In this document: positions 54,725-63,302 of the stretch, piece after piece
How the letters are laid out: every line of letters begins with the position of its first letter
Position numbering within the stretch: the stretch's first letter is position 1
NCBI GenBank assembly: GCA_021819085.1
Contig: JAKASJ010000001.1
Coordinates: 1-64,000, forward strand
Source: Pseudomonadota bacterium
GTDB lineage: Bacteria > Pseudomonadota > Gammaproteobacteria > Acidiferrobacterales > UBA6901
Length of the DNA stretch: 64,000 nucleotides
Direction of reading: 5' to 3'
Notes under the pieces: model-generated
The model's input: the letters and a program-made list of their open reading frames with translations, nothing else
Database searches by the model: none
Told to the model about the DNA's origin: nothing
Position numbers and translations under genes: made by a program

Positions 54725-55449
54725 TCAGAGGTCTGATGCGTTCCCGGTATCCGCGGGGCGGGGTTTCAGATAGTGGCTGGCGACTGGACGCAATGAAACG
54801 TCAAGCGTGTAGATCAGAGGAATACCAGTCGGGATTTCAAGGCCAGGAATATCCTCATCGGGTATCCGGTCGAGATATTTCACCAAGGCGCGAAGGCTGT
54901 TGCCGTGTGCGGAGACCAGAACGGTCTTTCCGGCACGAAGCTGCGGCGCCAGCGTCGCCTCCCAGTACGGCAGGAAGCGTGCGACCGTGTCCTTGAGACT
55001 CTCCGTTTTCGGCAGATCGTTGCGGGAAAGATTCGCGTAGCGACGGTCACGCCCGGGAAGGCGCTCATCGCCATCATCAAGCGCCGGGGGCCGGACTTCA
55101 TAACTGCGACGCCATAGCTGCACCTGCTCCGCACCGGATTTTCTGCGGCTTCCGCTTTATTCAGCCCTTGCAGCGTCCCATAGTGCCGTTCGTTCAGCCT
55201 CCAGCTCTTGTCCACCGGCAATCACATGCAATCCAGGTCATCCAGCACAATCCACAGCGTCCGGATGGCGCGCCTGAGATAAGATGTGCAGCACCACTGC
55301 GGCAAGATTCCGGCCTCCTTTAGGAGGATCGCTGCCCCATGCGCCTCGGCAACGCCATGAGCAGAAAGATCCACGTCGGTCCAGCCGGTGAAGCGGTTGT
55401 CCCGGTTCCAGATGCTTTCTCCATGCCGCAAAAAAATGAGTTGCGTCAT
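54725..55449 (-). pseudogene. gpmA: gpmA, 2,3-bisphosphoglycerate-dependent phosphoglycerate mutase, broken
   Basis: From ATG 55449 the frame reads [20 protein letters not shown] with the catalytic RHG, through [21 protein letters not shown] then stands at 55222-55224 exactly where the family has Trp (WLPVEKSW), and the same frame continues [21 protein letters not shown] second lesion, loss of one A in an A-run near 55139-55142, shifts the frame before [12 protein letters not shown], which runs to [17 protein letters not shown] and the end. All parts of a ~235-residue GpmA are otherwise recognisable. Two independent lesions make an active product unlikely. Confidence 0.88.
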
Positions 55450-56226
55450 GATATCGCCGTTCAGATGGAGTGGAGTACCTGTCAACGTCGACATCATACT
55501 TCGGTCGGGGTTCCCGTCGTTACCGCCCGGTTCCGCTTAATCCAGGACAGGGATCCTGTTGCATCGCGCGAAAACGGTCAGGCTGCATCGAACCGAGTTC
55601 GATGATTCGGCACGCAGGCTTCCAGATGCGTGCAGCGGTGCGCCCCAGCGGACTGGCATTGGGTCATCTGGGAATAGCCGTCACACCCAGGACCAGCCGC
55701 TACCTTTGAAGACGCAAGATCAAGCATGCGCTTTTCCGGAATGCACTTCTGTGGCAGGCTTGAATAGCCGAGGTCGTACGACACGACAACATTTCATATT
55801 GAGCAGCCAGTTCGCCTCGAACAAGGCTGTAGCGGGCAGACCGCCTGCTGCGGGTACCGATCATCTGGCCCATTGCGTCGCTCCGTATCGTTCGGCACGC
55901 GAGGGACTGCTGAAAAGTGAGGGCGCGTTTGTCTGCTTTTACCTCCTGGCGGATGTCCGGTTTTTGACTGAAAACAGCCCTCCGCACGCCACCGTCCTGG
56001 ACTTGTCCTCTGCCAGTACCACGGCATGTCCGTTGACTCCGCCGATCAGTGCCACACAAAATAGCGGAGAATCATGCAGCGACAAGCAACCGGCTCGGAA
56101 TTATTACGTATTGACCGGGAATCTCCGAAATCGCCCGATGGCGCACGCAGCCTTTCCTCCCCGGCCGCGAAAAGGCACCACCGCCATTATTGGCCCTTTC
56201 CGTAACGGAGAAGACGGAACCGACGC
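55450..56226. other. Long intergenic stretch
   Basis: About 780 bases between the broken gpmA and the aminotransferase gene. No gene is supported; given its neighbours it may contain unrecognisable decayed sequence. Confidence 0.4.
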
Positions 56227-57342
56227 TCAGTCCAGAGCATCCAGCACGGTCTGGCACACGCGCGCAATATGGGCATCCGGCATTCCCGGATAGACCGGCA
56301 GCGACAGCACCTCGGTCGTCGCCTGTTCGCACACCGGCAGACTGCCGGGCTGGTACCCGAGGTGCCGGTATACGTCCTGAAGGTGCAAGCCCTGCGGATA
56401 GCATAGCGATGAACCTATCTGGCGATCGGTCAGACGCTGGCGAACCTGGTCGCGCCGCGCGGTGCGTATGGTGTAGAGGTTGTAGACATGCGCATCCCCG
56501 GTCCGGGTCGTAGGCCCCCTGACTGCTGTGCCGGCGAAGCGGCGACTGTAGGTTTCGGCCACCCGACGACGGCCGGTGATGGCAGCATCGATGCCGCGAA
56601 GCTTGATGCGCAGGGCTGCGGCCTGGATCTCGTCCAGACGACTGTTGCAGCCGACCTCGACATGAATGAACGGCTTGATCGCGCCGTGGTTGCGCAGGCG
56701 GCGGATGCGCTCATCGATCTGCGCGCTGTTGGTCGTGACCATACCGCCATCACCGTATCCGCCGAGCACCTTGGTGGGGTAAAAGCTGAAGCTTCCGGTC
56801 GTTCCGATGCTGCCGGTGACCCTGTCCCCGACCCTTGCCCCGAAGCACTGGGCGCAATCCTCGATCACCGCCAGCCCATGCTCGCGGGCAAGCTCCATGA
56901 TGGAATCCATGTCGGCCGCATGTCCGAATATGTGCACCGGCAGTATGGCGCGAGTCTTCGGTCCGATCCGCTCGCGGACACTCTCTGGGTCAAGTGTGAA
57001 GTCATCCGGCAGGATGTCGGCGAACACCGGTGTGGCCCCGACTACGTCGATCGCCTCGGCCGACGCAAAGAAGGTAAATGGCGTTGTGATCACTTCATCG
57101 CCGCGGCCGATGTTTAGGGCGCGCAATGAGAGCACCAGCGAGTCCGTGCCATTGGCCACTGCGATCGCGTGCTTAACCCCGACGTACTCGGCGAACTCGC
57201 GCTCAAAGGCCGAAACCTGCGGCCCGAGAATGAAGCTGCCCCGGGCCCCGCTGGCACGTACCGCCTCGAGCCACTCGCCTTCGAGGTCCTTGAACTGGGC
57301 AGTGAGATCCAGGAACGGAACGGGAATTACGCTTTCAGACAT
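56227..57342 (-). CDS. DegT/DnrJ/EryC1-family sugar aminotransferase (GnnB/WbpE-like)
   Basis: 371 residues, PLP-dependent. PFLDLTAQF at the start, GTDSLVLSLRAL, PFTFFASAEAI, VIEDCAQCFGA and the PLP-lysine motif FSFYPTKVLGGYGDGG identify the family. Its start overlaps the 3' end of the dehydrogenase gene, so the two are translated together. Such a pair converts UDP-GlcNAc to the 3-amino sugar (GnnA/GnnB, giving amide-linked lipid A) or makes a 3-amino uronic sugar (WbpB/WbpE). The absence of acetyltransferase and dehydratase genes here leans slightly to GnnB. Confidence 0.9.
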   Translation of the reverse strand: MSESVIPVPFLDLTAQFKDLEGEWLEAVRASGARGSFILGPQVSAFEREFAEYVGVKHAIAVANGTDSLVLSLRALNIGRGDEVITTPFTFFASAEAIDVVGATPVFADILPDDFTLDPESVRERIGPKTRAILPVHIFGHAADMDSIMELAREHGLAVIEDCAQCFGARVGDRVTGSIGTTGSFSFYPTKVLGGYGDGGMVTTNSAQIDERIRRLRNHGAIKPFIHVEVGCNSRLDEIQAAALRIKLRGIDAAITGRRRVAETYSRRFAGTAVRGPTTRTGDAHVYNLYTIRTARRDQVRQRLTDRQIGSSLCYPQGLHLQDVYRHLGYQPGSLPVCEQATTEVLSLPVYPGMPDAHIARVCQTVLDALD

Positions 57343-58274
57343 GATGCGATTTTCTCCTTGACCATAAGTGCCACGCGCAGCGCCTCGAGGCCGGTGCGCC
57401 CGCCAACCAGCGGCGGCTTGCCGGTGCGCACTGAATTGATGAATTCCGCCAGCTCGGCGTCGAGCGGCTGCCGCGGCTCCACTTCGATCCGCTCGGCGAC
57501 GATCTCGGCACGTCCGCCTGCCTGGCCACTGACGGCACGCACGACTTCGATCTGCTGGTCCATGAAGTTGAGGGCGTAATAGCCGTTGTGCCCGAAAACG
57601 CGCATGCGGCGCTGCTTCTTGTTGGACACGCGACTCGCGGTGACGTTGGCCACGGCGCCGTTGGCAAACTCGATGCGGGCATTGGCGATATCGACGTGTT
57701 CGGTCAGTACCGGCAGCCCGGTGGCGGCGATTTCCCTGATAGGGGATCCAACCAGCGACATGACGATGTCGATGTCGTGGATCATGAGGTCGGTGACCAC
57801 GTCCACGTCGGTGGCGCGTTCGACGAATTCCCCGAGCCGATGCACTTCAATGAAGCGCGGCTCGCGCACGCGCTCGGCCAGCGCCATGACTCCGGCATTG
57901 AATCGCTCCAGATGTCCCACCTGGAACACGACCCCGTTGCGTTCGGCGATCTCCACTAGCGCGAGCGCATCTTCATAGCTGGGAGCGAGCGGCTTCTCCA
58001 TCAGCATGTGCACGCCGCTTTCCAGGAACGGGCGCGCCACCGACAAATGATGGATCGTCGGTACTACGATGCTCACCGCGTCGACATTGCCGAGCAGCGC
58101 CTCGGGCCTGGTGTAGGCCTGACAGCCGTGCTGCGCGGCGATAGCCTGACCTGCCGCCGCATCCACATCGACAACACCGACCAGCGCCACATCCGGCATG
58201 GCCGAATAGATGCGTGCATGAAACTTGCCCAGATAGCCGACGCCGATGACCCCCACGCGCAGCCTGTCACTCAT
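57327..58274 (-). CDS. Gfo/Idh/MocA-family sugar dehydrogenase (GnnA/WlbA-like)
   Basis: 315 residues from the ATG at 58274, with an AAGGAGGT upstream; an ATG at 58298 is possible. Rossmann motif GVIGVGYLGKFHARIYS, then MEKPLAPS (the Lys-Pro catalytic motif), FQVGHLERFN and MIHDIDIV with the active-site His/Asp. It oxidises C3 of a nucleotide sugar for the partner aminotransferase, which overlaps its end. Length and the EKPLAPS...GHLERFN pattern fit GnnA as well as WlbA; not resolved. Confidence 0.9.
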   Translation of the reverse strand: MSDRLRVGVIGVGYLGKFHARIYSAMPDVALVGVVDVDAAAGQAIAAQHGCQAYTRPEALLGNVDAVSIVVPTIHHLSVARPFLESGVHMLMEKPLAPSYEDALALVEIAERNGVVFQVGHLERFNAGVMALAERVREPRFIEVHRLGEFVERATDVDVVTDLMIHDIDIVMSLVGSPIREIAATGLPVLTEHVDIANARIEFANGAVANVTASRVSNKKQRRMRVFGHNGYYALNFMDQQIEVVRAVSGQAGGRAEIVAERIEVEPRQPLDAELAEFINSVRTGKPPLVGGRTGLEALRVALMVKEKIASCLKA

Positions 58275-58473
58275 TTCCCGTACGACCTCCTTCGCCATAT
58301 CCTGCGCATACCCGCGCAGGCATCACGAAAGAGCCTGCCGGCCGGAAAGACCGGAACGCAAACGCGGCCATTTTAAACTATCCCCGGGAATAAGGGCACA
58401 GGCAGTGTCGGCGTGCGGTTCCTTTCGTCCGCCTGCAACGCTATAGTGGCGGGAAAATCGACGGGTCAGCGCC

Positions 58474-59028
58474 ATGGCATCGATGCCGGAAAAAGATCAG
58501 CAGATTCTGCAATCCCACGCTGGGCTTATCCACCGGGTAGTCATAGGCTGTCAGAACCTCAGCCTGGTGCCGGACCTGGAGGAGATCCTGGATACGGCCA
58601 CCGCTAACGGCTGGACTGGCCTGGTCCGCGCGATCCGTGAAATCCTCAAAGGTCGTCGCGATACGGCCCTTTTGCGTCCCCTGGACGAAGAGGATCAGGT
58701 GATCGTTACGGCCATTCTGCGTGGCCTGCAGGATCCTGCGACGCTGCCCGACCTCAACACCAAACCCGACCCGGGCCTGGCGGCGCCGGCGCTTGCGGCG
58801 ATGGTGCACGCGGTGCGCCGCGGCGACGCGCAGGCGCTGCAGGTTCTCGCTGCCATGGCCGAGACCATGCTCCGCTCGGGTGGCGACATGGCACGCCTGT
58901 CCGGCATCATGCATCCGCTCATTTCCGGGGAACACGACGCCGAGAAGCTAACCAAGGGCATGACCGCCCAAGGCGAAGCCCTGGTGCTGGCACTGCTCGA
59001 AGAACTGGCCAAGCTCGAAGCACATTAG
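58474..59028 (+). CDS. Conserved-looking helical protein of unknown function
   Basis: 184 residues, soluble and almost entirely helical. It starts MASMPEKDQQILQSHAGLIH and contains NGWTGLVRAIREILKGRRDTALLRPLDEEDQVIVTAILRGLQDP, then a helix-loop array with Ala/Leu pairs and a Met-rich MAETMLRSGGDMARLSGIMH. The regular helix spacing and clean start argue that it is real. I do not recognise the family. It is divergent from the sugar operon and upstream of an SDR gene. Confidence 0.7.
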   Translation: MASMPEKDQQILQSHAGLIHRVVIGCQNLSLVPDLEEILDTATANGWTGLVRAIREILKGRRDTALLRPLDEEDQVIVTAILRGLQDPATLPDLNTKPDPGLAAPALAAMVHAVRRGDAQALQVLAAMAETMLRSGGDMARLSGIMHPLISGEHDAEKLTKGMTAQGEALVLALLEELAKLEAH

Positions 59029-59187
59029 CCGCCCGGCCCCGGTCTGGTTCGCCCGGCATCGCCGCAGTAAACCGGTTTACGCTGTGCCTTCTCCACGTGG
59101 CCACCACGGAACGAGACGCGCGCCCTTATCAGCCACGCCCTCATGGGCTATGCTGCGCAGCAAGCCAGGATCAAGTGGAGGAAAGTC

Positions 59188-60036
59188 GTGGAAGCCGGTC
59201 AACGGTCCGTGCTGGTTACCGGCTGCTCGTCCGGCATTGGCCGGGCGACAGCGTTGCTGCTGCGGCAGCACAGGTACCGCGTATTCGCAACCGTACGGCG
59301 GACCGAAGACATCGCCGCGCTCGCCGGCACGGGACTGGAGAGTCTCAGCCTCGATCTGTCTTCGAGCGACTCGATTCGTGCAGCCGTCGCCGAGATCCTG
59401 GACAAGACCCAGGGCTGCATCCATGGCATCGTGAACAACGGCGCCTACGGCCAGCCCGGCGCAGTGGAAGATCTGACGCGCGACGCCCTGCGCGAGCAGT
59501 TCGAGACCAACGTGTTCGGCACCCAGGAGTTGACCAACCGTATCATTCCCGCATTCCGCGCCCAGGGATCGGGACGCATCGTTCAGATCAGTTCGCTGCT
59601 GGGCGTGGTCTGCCTCGCCTATCGCGGCGCCTACAGCGCAAGCAAATTCGCGCTCGAGGCGCTCAGTGACACCCTGCGCCTGGAACTGCGGGGAACCAAT
59701 ATCCACGTCTGCCTGGTGGAGCCCGGCCCGATCAGCAGTCGCTTCCGGGAGAATGCCTACCAGGCCTATCTGCGCCACATCGACCGTGCGCACAGCGTGC
59801 ACCGTGACTATTACGCACGCGTGGAAGCCCGCCTGGGCGGCACGAAATCCCTGCCGTTCACTCTGGCACCCGAGGCGGTAGCCGACAAAGTGGTCCATGC
59901 GCTCGGGGCACGCCGCCCGAAAATCCGCTATCCCGTCACCGTTCCCACCCGCTTTCTGGCCGCGGCCCGGCGCCTGCTGCCGGGCCGTGCCCTCGACCTG
60001 CTGGCCGCCGCAATCGGCAGCAGCGGTCAGCGCTGA
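59188..60036 (+). CDS. Short-chain dehydrogenase/reductase
   Basis: 282 residues from GTG at 59188, with GGAGG six bases before it; the earlier ATG at 59143 lacks this. Classical SDR: TGCSSGIG cofactor motif, NNGAYG, ISSLLG and YSASK with the catalytic Ser, Tyr and Lys all present. The C-terminal extension (RYPVTVPTRFLAAARRLLPGRALDLL) is like YbbO-type and retinol dehydrogenase-like SDRs, which act on lipids or steroids-like ketones; the substrate here is unknown. Confidence 0.9.
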   Translation: MEAGQRSVLVTGCSSGIGRATALLLRQHRYRVFATVRRTEDIAALAGTGLESLSLDLSSSDSIRAAVAEILDKTQGCIHGIVNNGAYGQPGAVEDLTRDALREQFETNVFGTQELTNRIIPAFRAQGSGRIVQISSLLGVVCLAYRGAYSASKFALEALSDTLRLELRGTNIHVCLVEPGPISSRFRENAYQAYLRHIDRAHSVHRDYYARVEARLGGTKSLPFTLAPEAVADKVVHALGARRPKIRYPVTVPTRFLAAARRLLPGRALDLLAAAIGSSGQR

Positions 60037-60331
60037 GGCCGCGGACGCAGCTTCCGACCCGGGTACCGCGTAACCTGCCGGCGATTTAAGGATGCCCGGG
60101 ACATCGAAGCAGCCCGCGCTATCCGGTTGGACCGGCACGGGTCCGGCGCAATTCCTGCCGCGTTGTCATCCCGGGCCCTGCAACTGCGTTAAAGTGGTCG
60201 GGAAGACCAAGGAGAACGGTCGGGCTGAGGCATACCGAGGAGGTAGCTTACCAAGGTGGTTTACCAGCTTGCCAACATTTATCATTGCCAGTGCTCCCAC
60301 CGCACCGGATGGCAAAGACACCGGAATTGTT

Positions 60332-61033
60332 ATGTCCGACATGTTCCCGGATCCCCTGAGTGACGAGAACGCCGGCAACGACTGGCTGCCTCGGACGGGC
60401 GTGGCTACGGGCAGCACTGCGCGTCCGGTGCGCAAGCTGACCGCGGTCGACACCACGGCGCCCCCTGGCGATCCGCTGGAGGCGTTTCTGGCCCGCATCG
60501 AAAACCAGGCCTACCGGATAGCCCGGATGGCACTGTGGGATCACGAACTCGCCCTGGACATCGTACAGGACAGCATGCTCAGGCTGGTGGAACATTACCG
60601 GGACAAACCGCAGGCTGAATGGCCGGCGCTGTTCTTCACGATTCTCAGGAACCGGATCAACGATGCGCGCCGGCAGCGCCAGATCCAGGAGCGTATCGGC
60701 AGGATCATTCCCCTTTTCGGACACCGGCCCGATGGGGAACCGCAGGAGGAAGTCGATCTTCTGGAGCTGGGACTGGGCGTCGACAGCACCCGACGGGACA
60801 GTGACCCTGAAAACTTGCTAAGCGCGCAGCGCGTGCGCCAATCGATCGAAGCGGCAGTGTGCCGGCTGCCGGAGCGCCAACGCCAGGTTTTCATGTTGCG
60901 CGAAGGCCAGGAGCTCAGCGTGAAGGAGACATCGCAGATCCTGGGCTGCTCTGAGGGTACGGTGAAACAGCACCACTTTCGCGCCATGCAGACACTGCGC
61001 CATCTGCTAGCGGAGGTATGGAACCATGAATGA
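60332..61033 (+). CDS. ECF-type RNA polymerase sigma factor
   Basis: About 233 residues from the ATG at 60332; starts further upstream give only non-homologous sequence. Region 2 is AFLARIENQAYRIARMALWDHELALDIVQDSMLRLVEHY with the WPALFFTILRNRINDARRQ core; region 4 is VCRLPERQRQVFMLREGQELSVKETSQILGCSEGTVKQHHFRAMQTLRHLL. A ~70-residue acidic linker separates them. It overlaps the anti-sigma gene by 8 bases, so the two proteins are made together and the operon is probably autoregulated. Confidence 0.93.
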   Translation: MSDMFPDPLSDENAGNDWLPRTGVATGSTARPVRKLTAVDTTAPPGDPLEAFLARIENQAYRIARMALWDHELALDIVQDSMLRLVEHYRDKPQAEWPALFFTILRNRINDARRQRQIQERIGRIIPLFGHRPDGEPQEEVDLLELGLGVDSTRRDSDPENLLSAQRVRQSIEAAVCRLPERQRQVFMLREGQELSVKETSQILGCSEGTVKQHHFRAMQTLRHLLAEVWNHE

Positions 61034-61499
61034 GGACATGGCGGCCGGATCCCATCCGGACGACGTAAAGCTCGACCTGCTGCGCGCGGGTCTTCTCGAC
61101 GAGACCGCGGAGGAAAAGGCTTCGATACAGCACCACCTGCAGGGATGCGGCGTCTGCCGAGGACGCATGGCACGCTGGAAGTGGATCGCTGAAAACGGGA
61201 CACCGCGGAACGAGCTGCTTTCGCGTCAGCTGCAGGAACGCCGGCGCCGTGCGCTCGGCGGTCGCCGCTCGGCGCGCGCGCAGCGCCGAGCGATGGCGCG
61301 CATGGCCATCGCCGGCGTTGCCGCCGCACTGATTCTCGCGCTCGGCACGGTTCTGAACCTGCAACTGTGGCGGACAAAAGCGCCGCTGCCGGATGTGGCG
61401 CGGGCGGAAAGCGTCCCGGATCTGTATTCGCATATCGATTTTTATCTCTGGGTGTCACGTGAAGGGGCCCCGGACAGCAGCCACGAAAACCAGTCATGA
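61026..61499 (+). CDS. Anti-sigma factor with zinc-binding motif and one transmembrane helix
   Basis: 157 residues. The N-terminal part carries the ZAS signature HHLQGCGVC (His-x3-Cys-x2-Cys). A single transmembrane helix (MARMAIAGVAAALILALGTVLNLQLW, ~95-120) is followed by a short periplasmic tail. It overlaps the sigma gene and should hold that sigma factor at the membrane until an envelope signal releases it. Confidence 0.88.
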   Translation: MNEDMAAGSHPDDVKLDLLRAGLLDETAEEKASIQHHLQGCGVCRGRMARWKWIAENGTPRNELLSRQLQERRRRALGGRRSARAQRRAMARMAIAGVAAALILALGTVLNLQLWRTKAPLPDVARAESVPDLYSHIDFYLWVSREGAPDSSHENQS

Positions 61500-61506
61500 C
61501 CGATAG

Positions 61507-61872
61507 ATGAAGCGCCGATCCTTGATCTATTTCGCCGCGATGCTCGCGCTCTGCGCCGGCCAGTTCGCGTCTGCACCCGCACGGGCATCCGCAGGATTGG
61601 GGCACGAATGGCAGGTAGCGGCGGCGTATGACTGGAACAGCCTGAGCCCTGCTGAAAGACGGCTTCTCGCAAAGCACCGTGGACGCTGGAACTCCTATCC
61701 GCCGGCGCGGCGCGCGCGCCTTGTGCATGGAGTACGGCGCTACCAGCACCTGAGCCCGGCGGAGCAGGCCGAAGCGCGGCGCGCACGCCGGCGATTCAGG
61801 AGAATGAGTCCGCAGGAGCGTCGACGCCTGCGCCAGGAGTACCTGCGCTATCGCCGCATGCCCCGTCGTTGA
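61507..61872 (+). CDS. Exported DUF3106 protein
   Basis: 121 residues with a signal peptide (RRSLIYFAAMLALCAGQFASAPARA). The mature part is a basic helical repeat: WNSLSPAERRLLAKHRGRWNSYPPARRARL, then LSPAEQAEARRARRRF and MSPQERRRLRQEYLRYR, the typical DUF3106 pattern with repeated L/MSPxE. It is the third gene of the sigma/anti-sigma operon, eight bases after the anti-sigma stop, and may be the periplasmic sensor or a target of that regulon (inference). Confidence 0.88.
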   Translation: MKRRSLIYFAAMLALCAGQFASAPARASAGLGHEWQVAAAYDWNSLSPAERRLLAKHRGRWNSYPPARRARLVHGVRRYQHLSPAEQAEARRARRRFRRMSPQERRRLRQEYLRYRRMPRR

Positions 61873-61903
61873 GAGCGCACAGGCGTGGCATGGAGGCAAA
61901 CAC

Positions 61904-63142
61904 TCAGTCGAGCATCTGGGATACCAGCCCGTCGGCCAGTTTCGGTTCGAACCAGGTGGATTTGGGTGGCATCACCTCGCCGGCATCAGCCACCGTCATG
62001 AGATCGGCAAGCGCGGTCGGGAACATGGAAAAAGCCACCGCCATCTCGCCGCTGTCCACGCGTCGCTGCAGTTCGTCCAATCCGCGGATGCCGCCGACAA
62101 AGTCGATGCGCTTGTCGCGCCGCGGATCCTGTATGCCGAGCACGGGCGCCAGCAGATGATCGGCCAACAGACTCACGTCCAGACGCCGCACCGCATTGTG
62201 CCGGGGTATGCAATCGGCATGGATCGAGATACGGTACCACTGGCCGCTGAAGTACATGCCGAACTCGCCGGTGCGCACCGGTGTAACGGCGGAAGCCGCA
62301 CGTTGTACCTCGAAATCAACTGCCACACGCCCCACGAAGTCCTCCGGCGTCAGGCCGTTCAGATCCCTTACCACGCGGTTGTACGGCAGAATCTGCATCT
62401 GGTTGTCGGGAAATATCACGGACAGGAAATAGTCGCATGCCTGCTCTGCGTCCGGCGCTCCGCGGCCGTGACGCGCAGCGGCGACACGTGCCGCCGCTGC
62501 GGAGCGATGATGGCCATCGGCAACATAGAGGCAGTCGATGGCCTCGAACCCACTGGTAAGCGCCTCTATGGCATGTGGTTCCCGAACGACCCAAAGACTG
62601 TGACGTACGGCGTCGTCGGCCGTGACATCGACCTCGGGGGGATGGCTCGTCAGATTGGCGACGATGCGGTCAATGCCCGCACTGCGGCGGTAGGTCAGAA
62701 ACACCGGGCCGGTCTGTGCATTGAGTGCCTCGATCTGGCGGACCCGGTCGTCCTCCTTGTCCGGACGGGTATGTTCATGTCGGCGGATGCGCTGGCTTTC
62801 GTAGGCCGCAACGGACGCCGCTGCAACCAGCCCGGTCTGCGTGTGCGAACCCATCACCAGGCGGTACAGGTAATAACAGGGCCCAGGATCGCGCCCGAGC
62901 ACACCGGCGGCAATCTGCCTGTCGAAATTCTCGCGTCCCTTGCGGTACACCTCGGGCGCATACGGATCGGTGCCGGGCGGCAGGTCGATTTCCGGGCGAG
63001 AAATGTGCAGAAAGCTCCATGGTCTGCCGGCGGCGCGTGCCCGCGCTTCGTCCACGGTCACCACATCATAGGGCGGGGCCAGCACCTGTGCCGCGAATTC
63101 GGCACGCGGGCGCAACCCGGCAAACGGTCGAATCAGCGGCAT
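61904..63142 (-). CDS. DUF1015 family protein
   Basis: 412 residues from the ATG at 63142, which has GGAG upstream; the longer frame to 63277 has no support. It starts MPLIRPFAGLRPR, with APPYDVV, SFLHISRPEID, RRHEHTRPDKEDDRVRQIEALNAQTGPVF and LYVADGHHRSAAAARVA, all typical of DUF1015. The family includes a free-serine/phosphoserine-type kinase in archaea, but bacterial members are uncharacterised. The adenine- or phosphate-handling role remains open. Divergent from the agmatine deiminase gene. Confidence 0.92.
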   Translation of the reverse strand: MPLIRPFAGLRPRAEFAAQVLAPPYDVVTVDEARARAAGRPWSFLHISRPEIDLPPGTDPYAPEVYRKGRENFDRQIAAGVLGRDPGPCYYLYRLVMGSHTQTGLVAAASVAAYESQRIRRHEHTRPDKEDDRVRQIEALNAQTGPVFLTYRRSAGIDRIVANLTSHPPEVDVTADDAVRHSLWVVREPHAIEALTSGFEAIDCLYVADGHHRSAAAARVAAARHGRGAPDAEQACDYFLSVIFPDNQMQILPYNRVVRDLNGLTPEDFVGRVAVDFEVQRAASAVTPVRTGEFGMYFSGQWYRISIHADCIPRHNAVRRLDVSLLADHLLAPVLGIQDPRRDKRIDFVGGIRGLDELQRRVDSGEMAVAFSMFPTALADLMTVADAGEVMPPKSTWFEPKLADGLVSQMLD

Positions 63143-63302
63143 CGGAGCATCTCCACAGCGAACCGGCACCGCATGCAGGCGGTGCGAAAGGGGCACATTC
63201 AAATACACTCCGCCGCGCAGGTCAAATACCATTGCGCACCCCGCGCAGTTGGCCGGCAACGAGCAACCGGCTATCATCCCCCGCTTTCCAGGGAAATCGC
63301 CG

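Noticed and set aside
55222-55224. TGA in gpmA read as Trp or selenocysteine by recoding
   Set aside because: TGA ends many intact genes in this window, so the code is standard, and the separate frameshift in the same gene argues for decay.
55450-56226. 244-codon frame between gpmA and the aminotransferase gene
   Set aside because: It runs into the aminotransferase gene in antisense, shows no family pattern and has no ribosome site.
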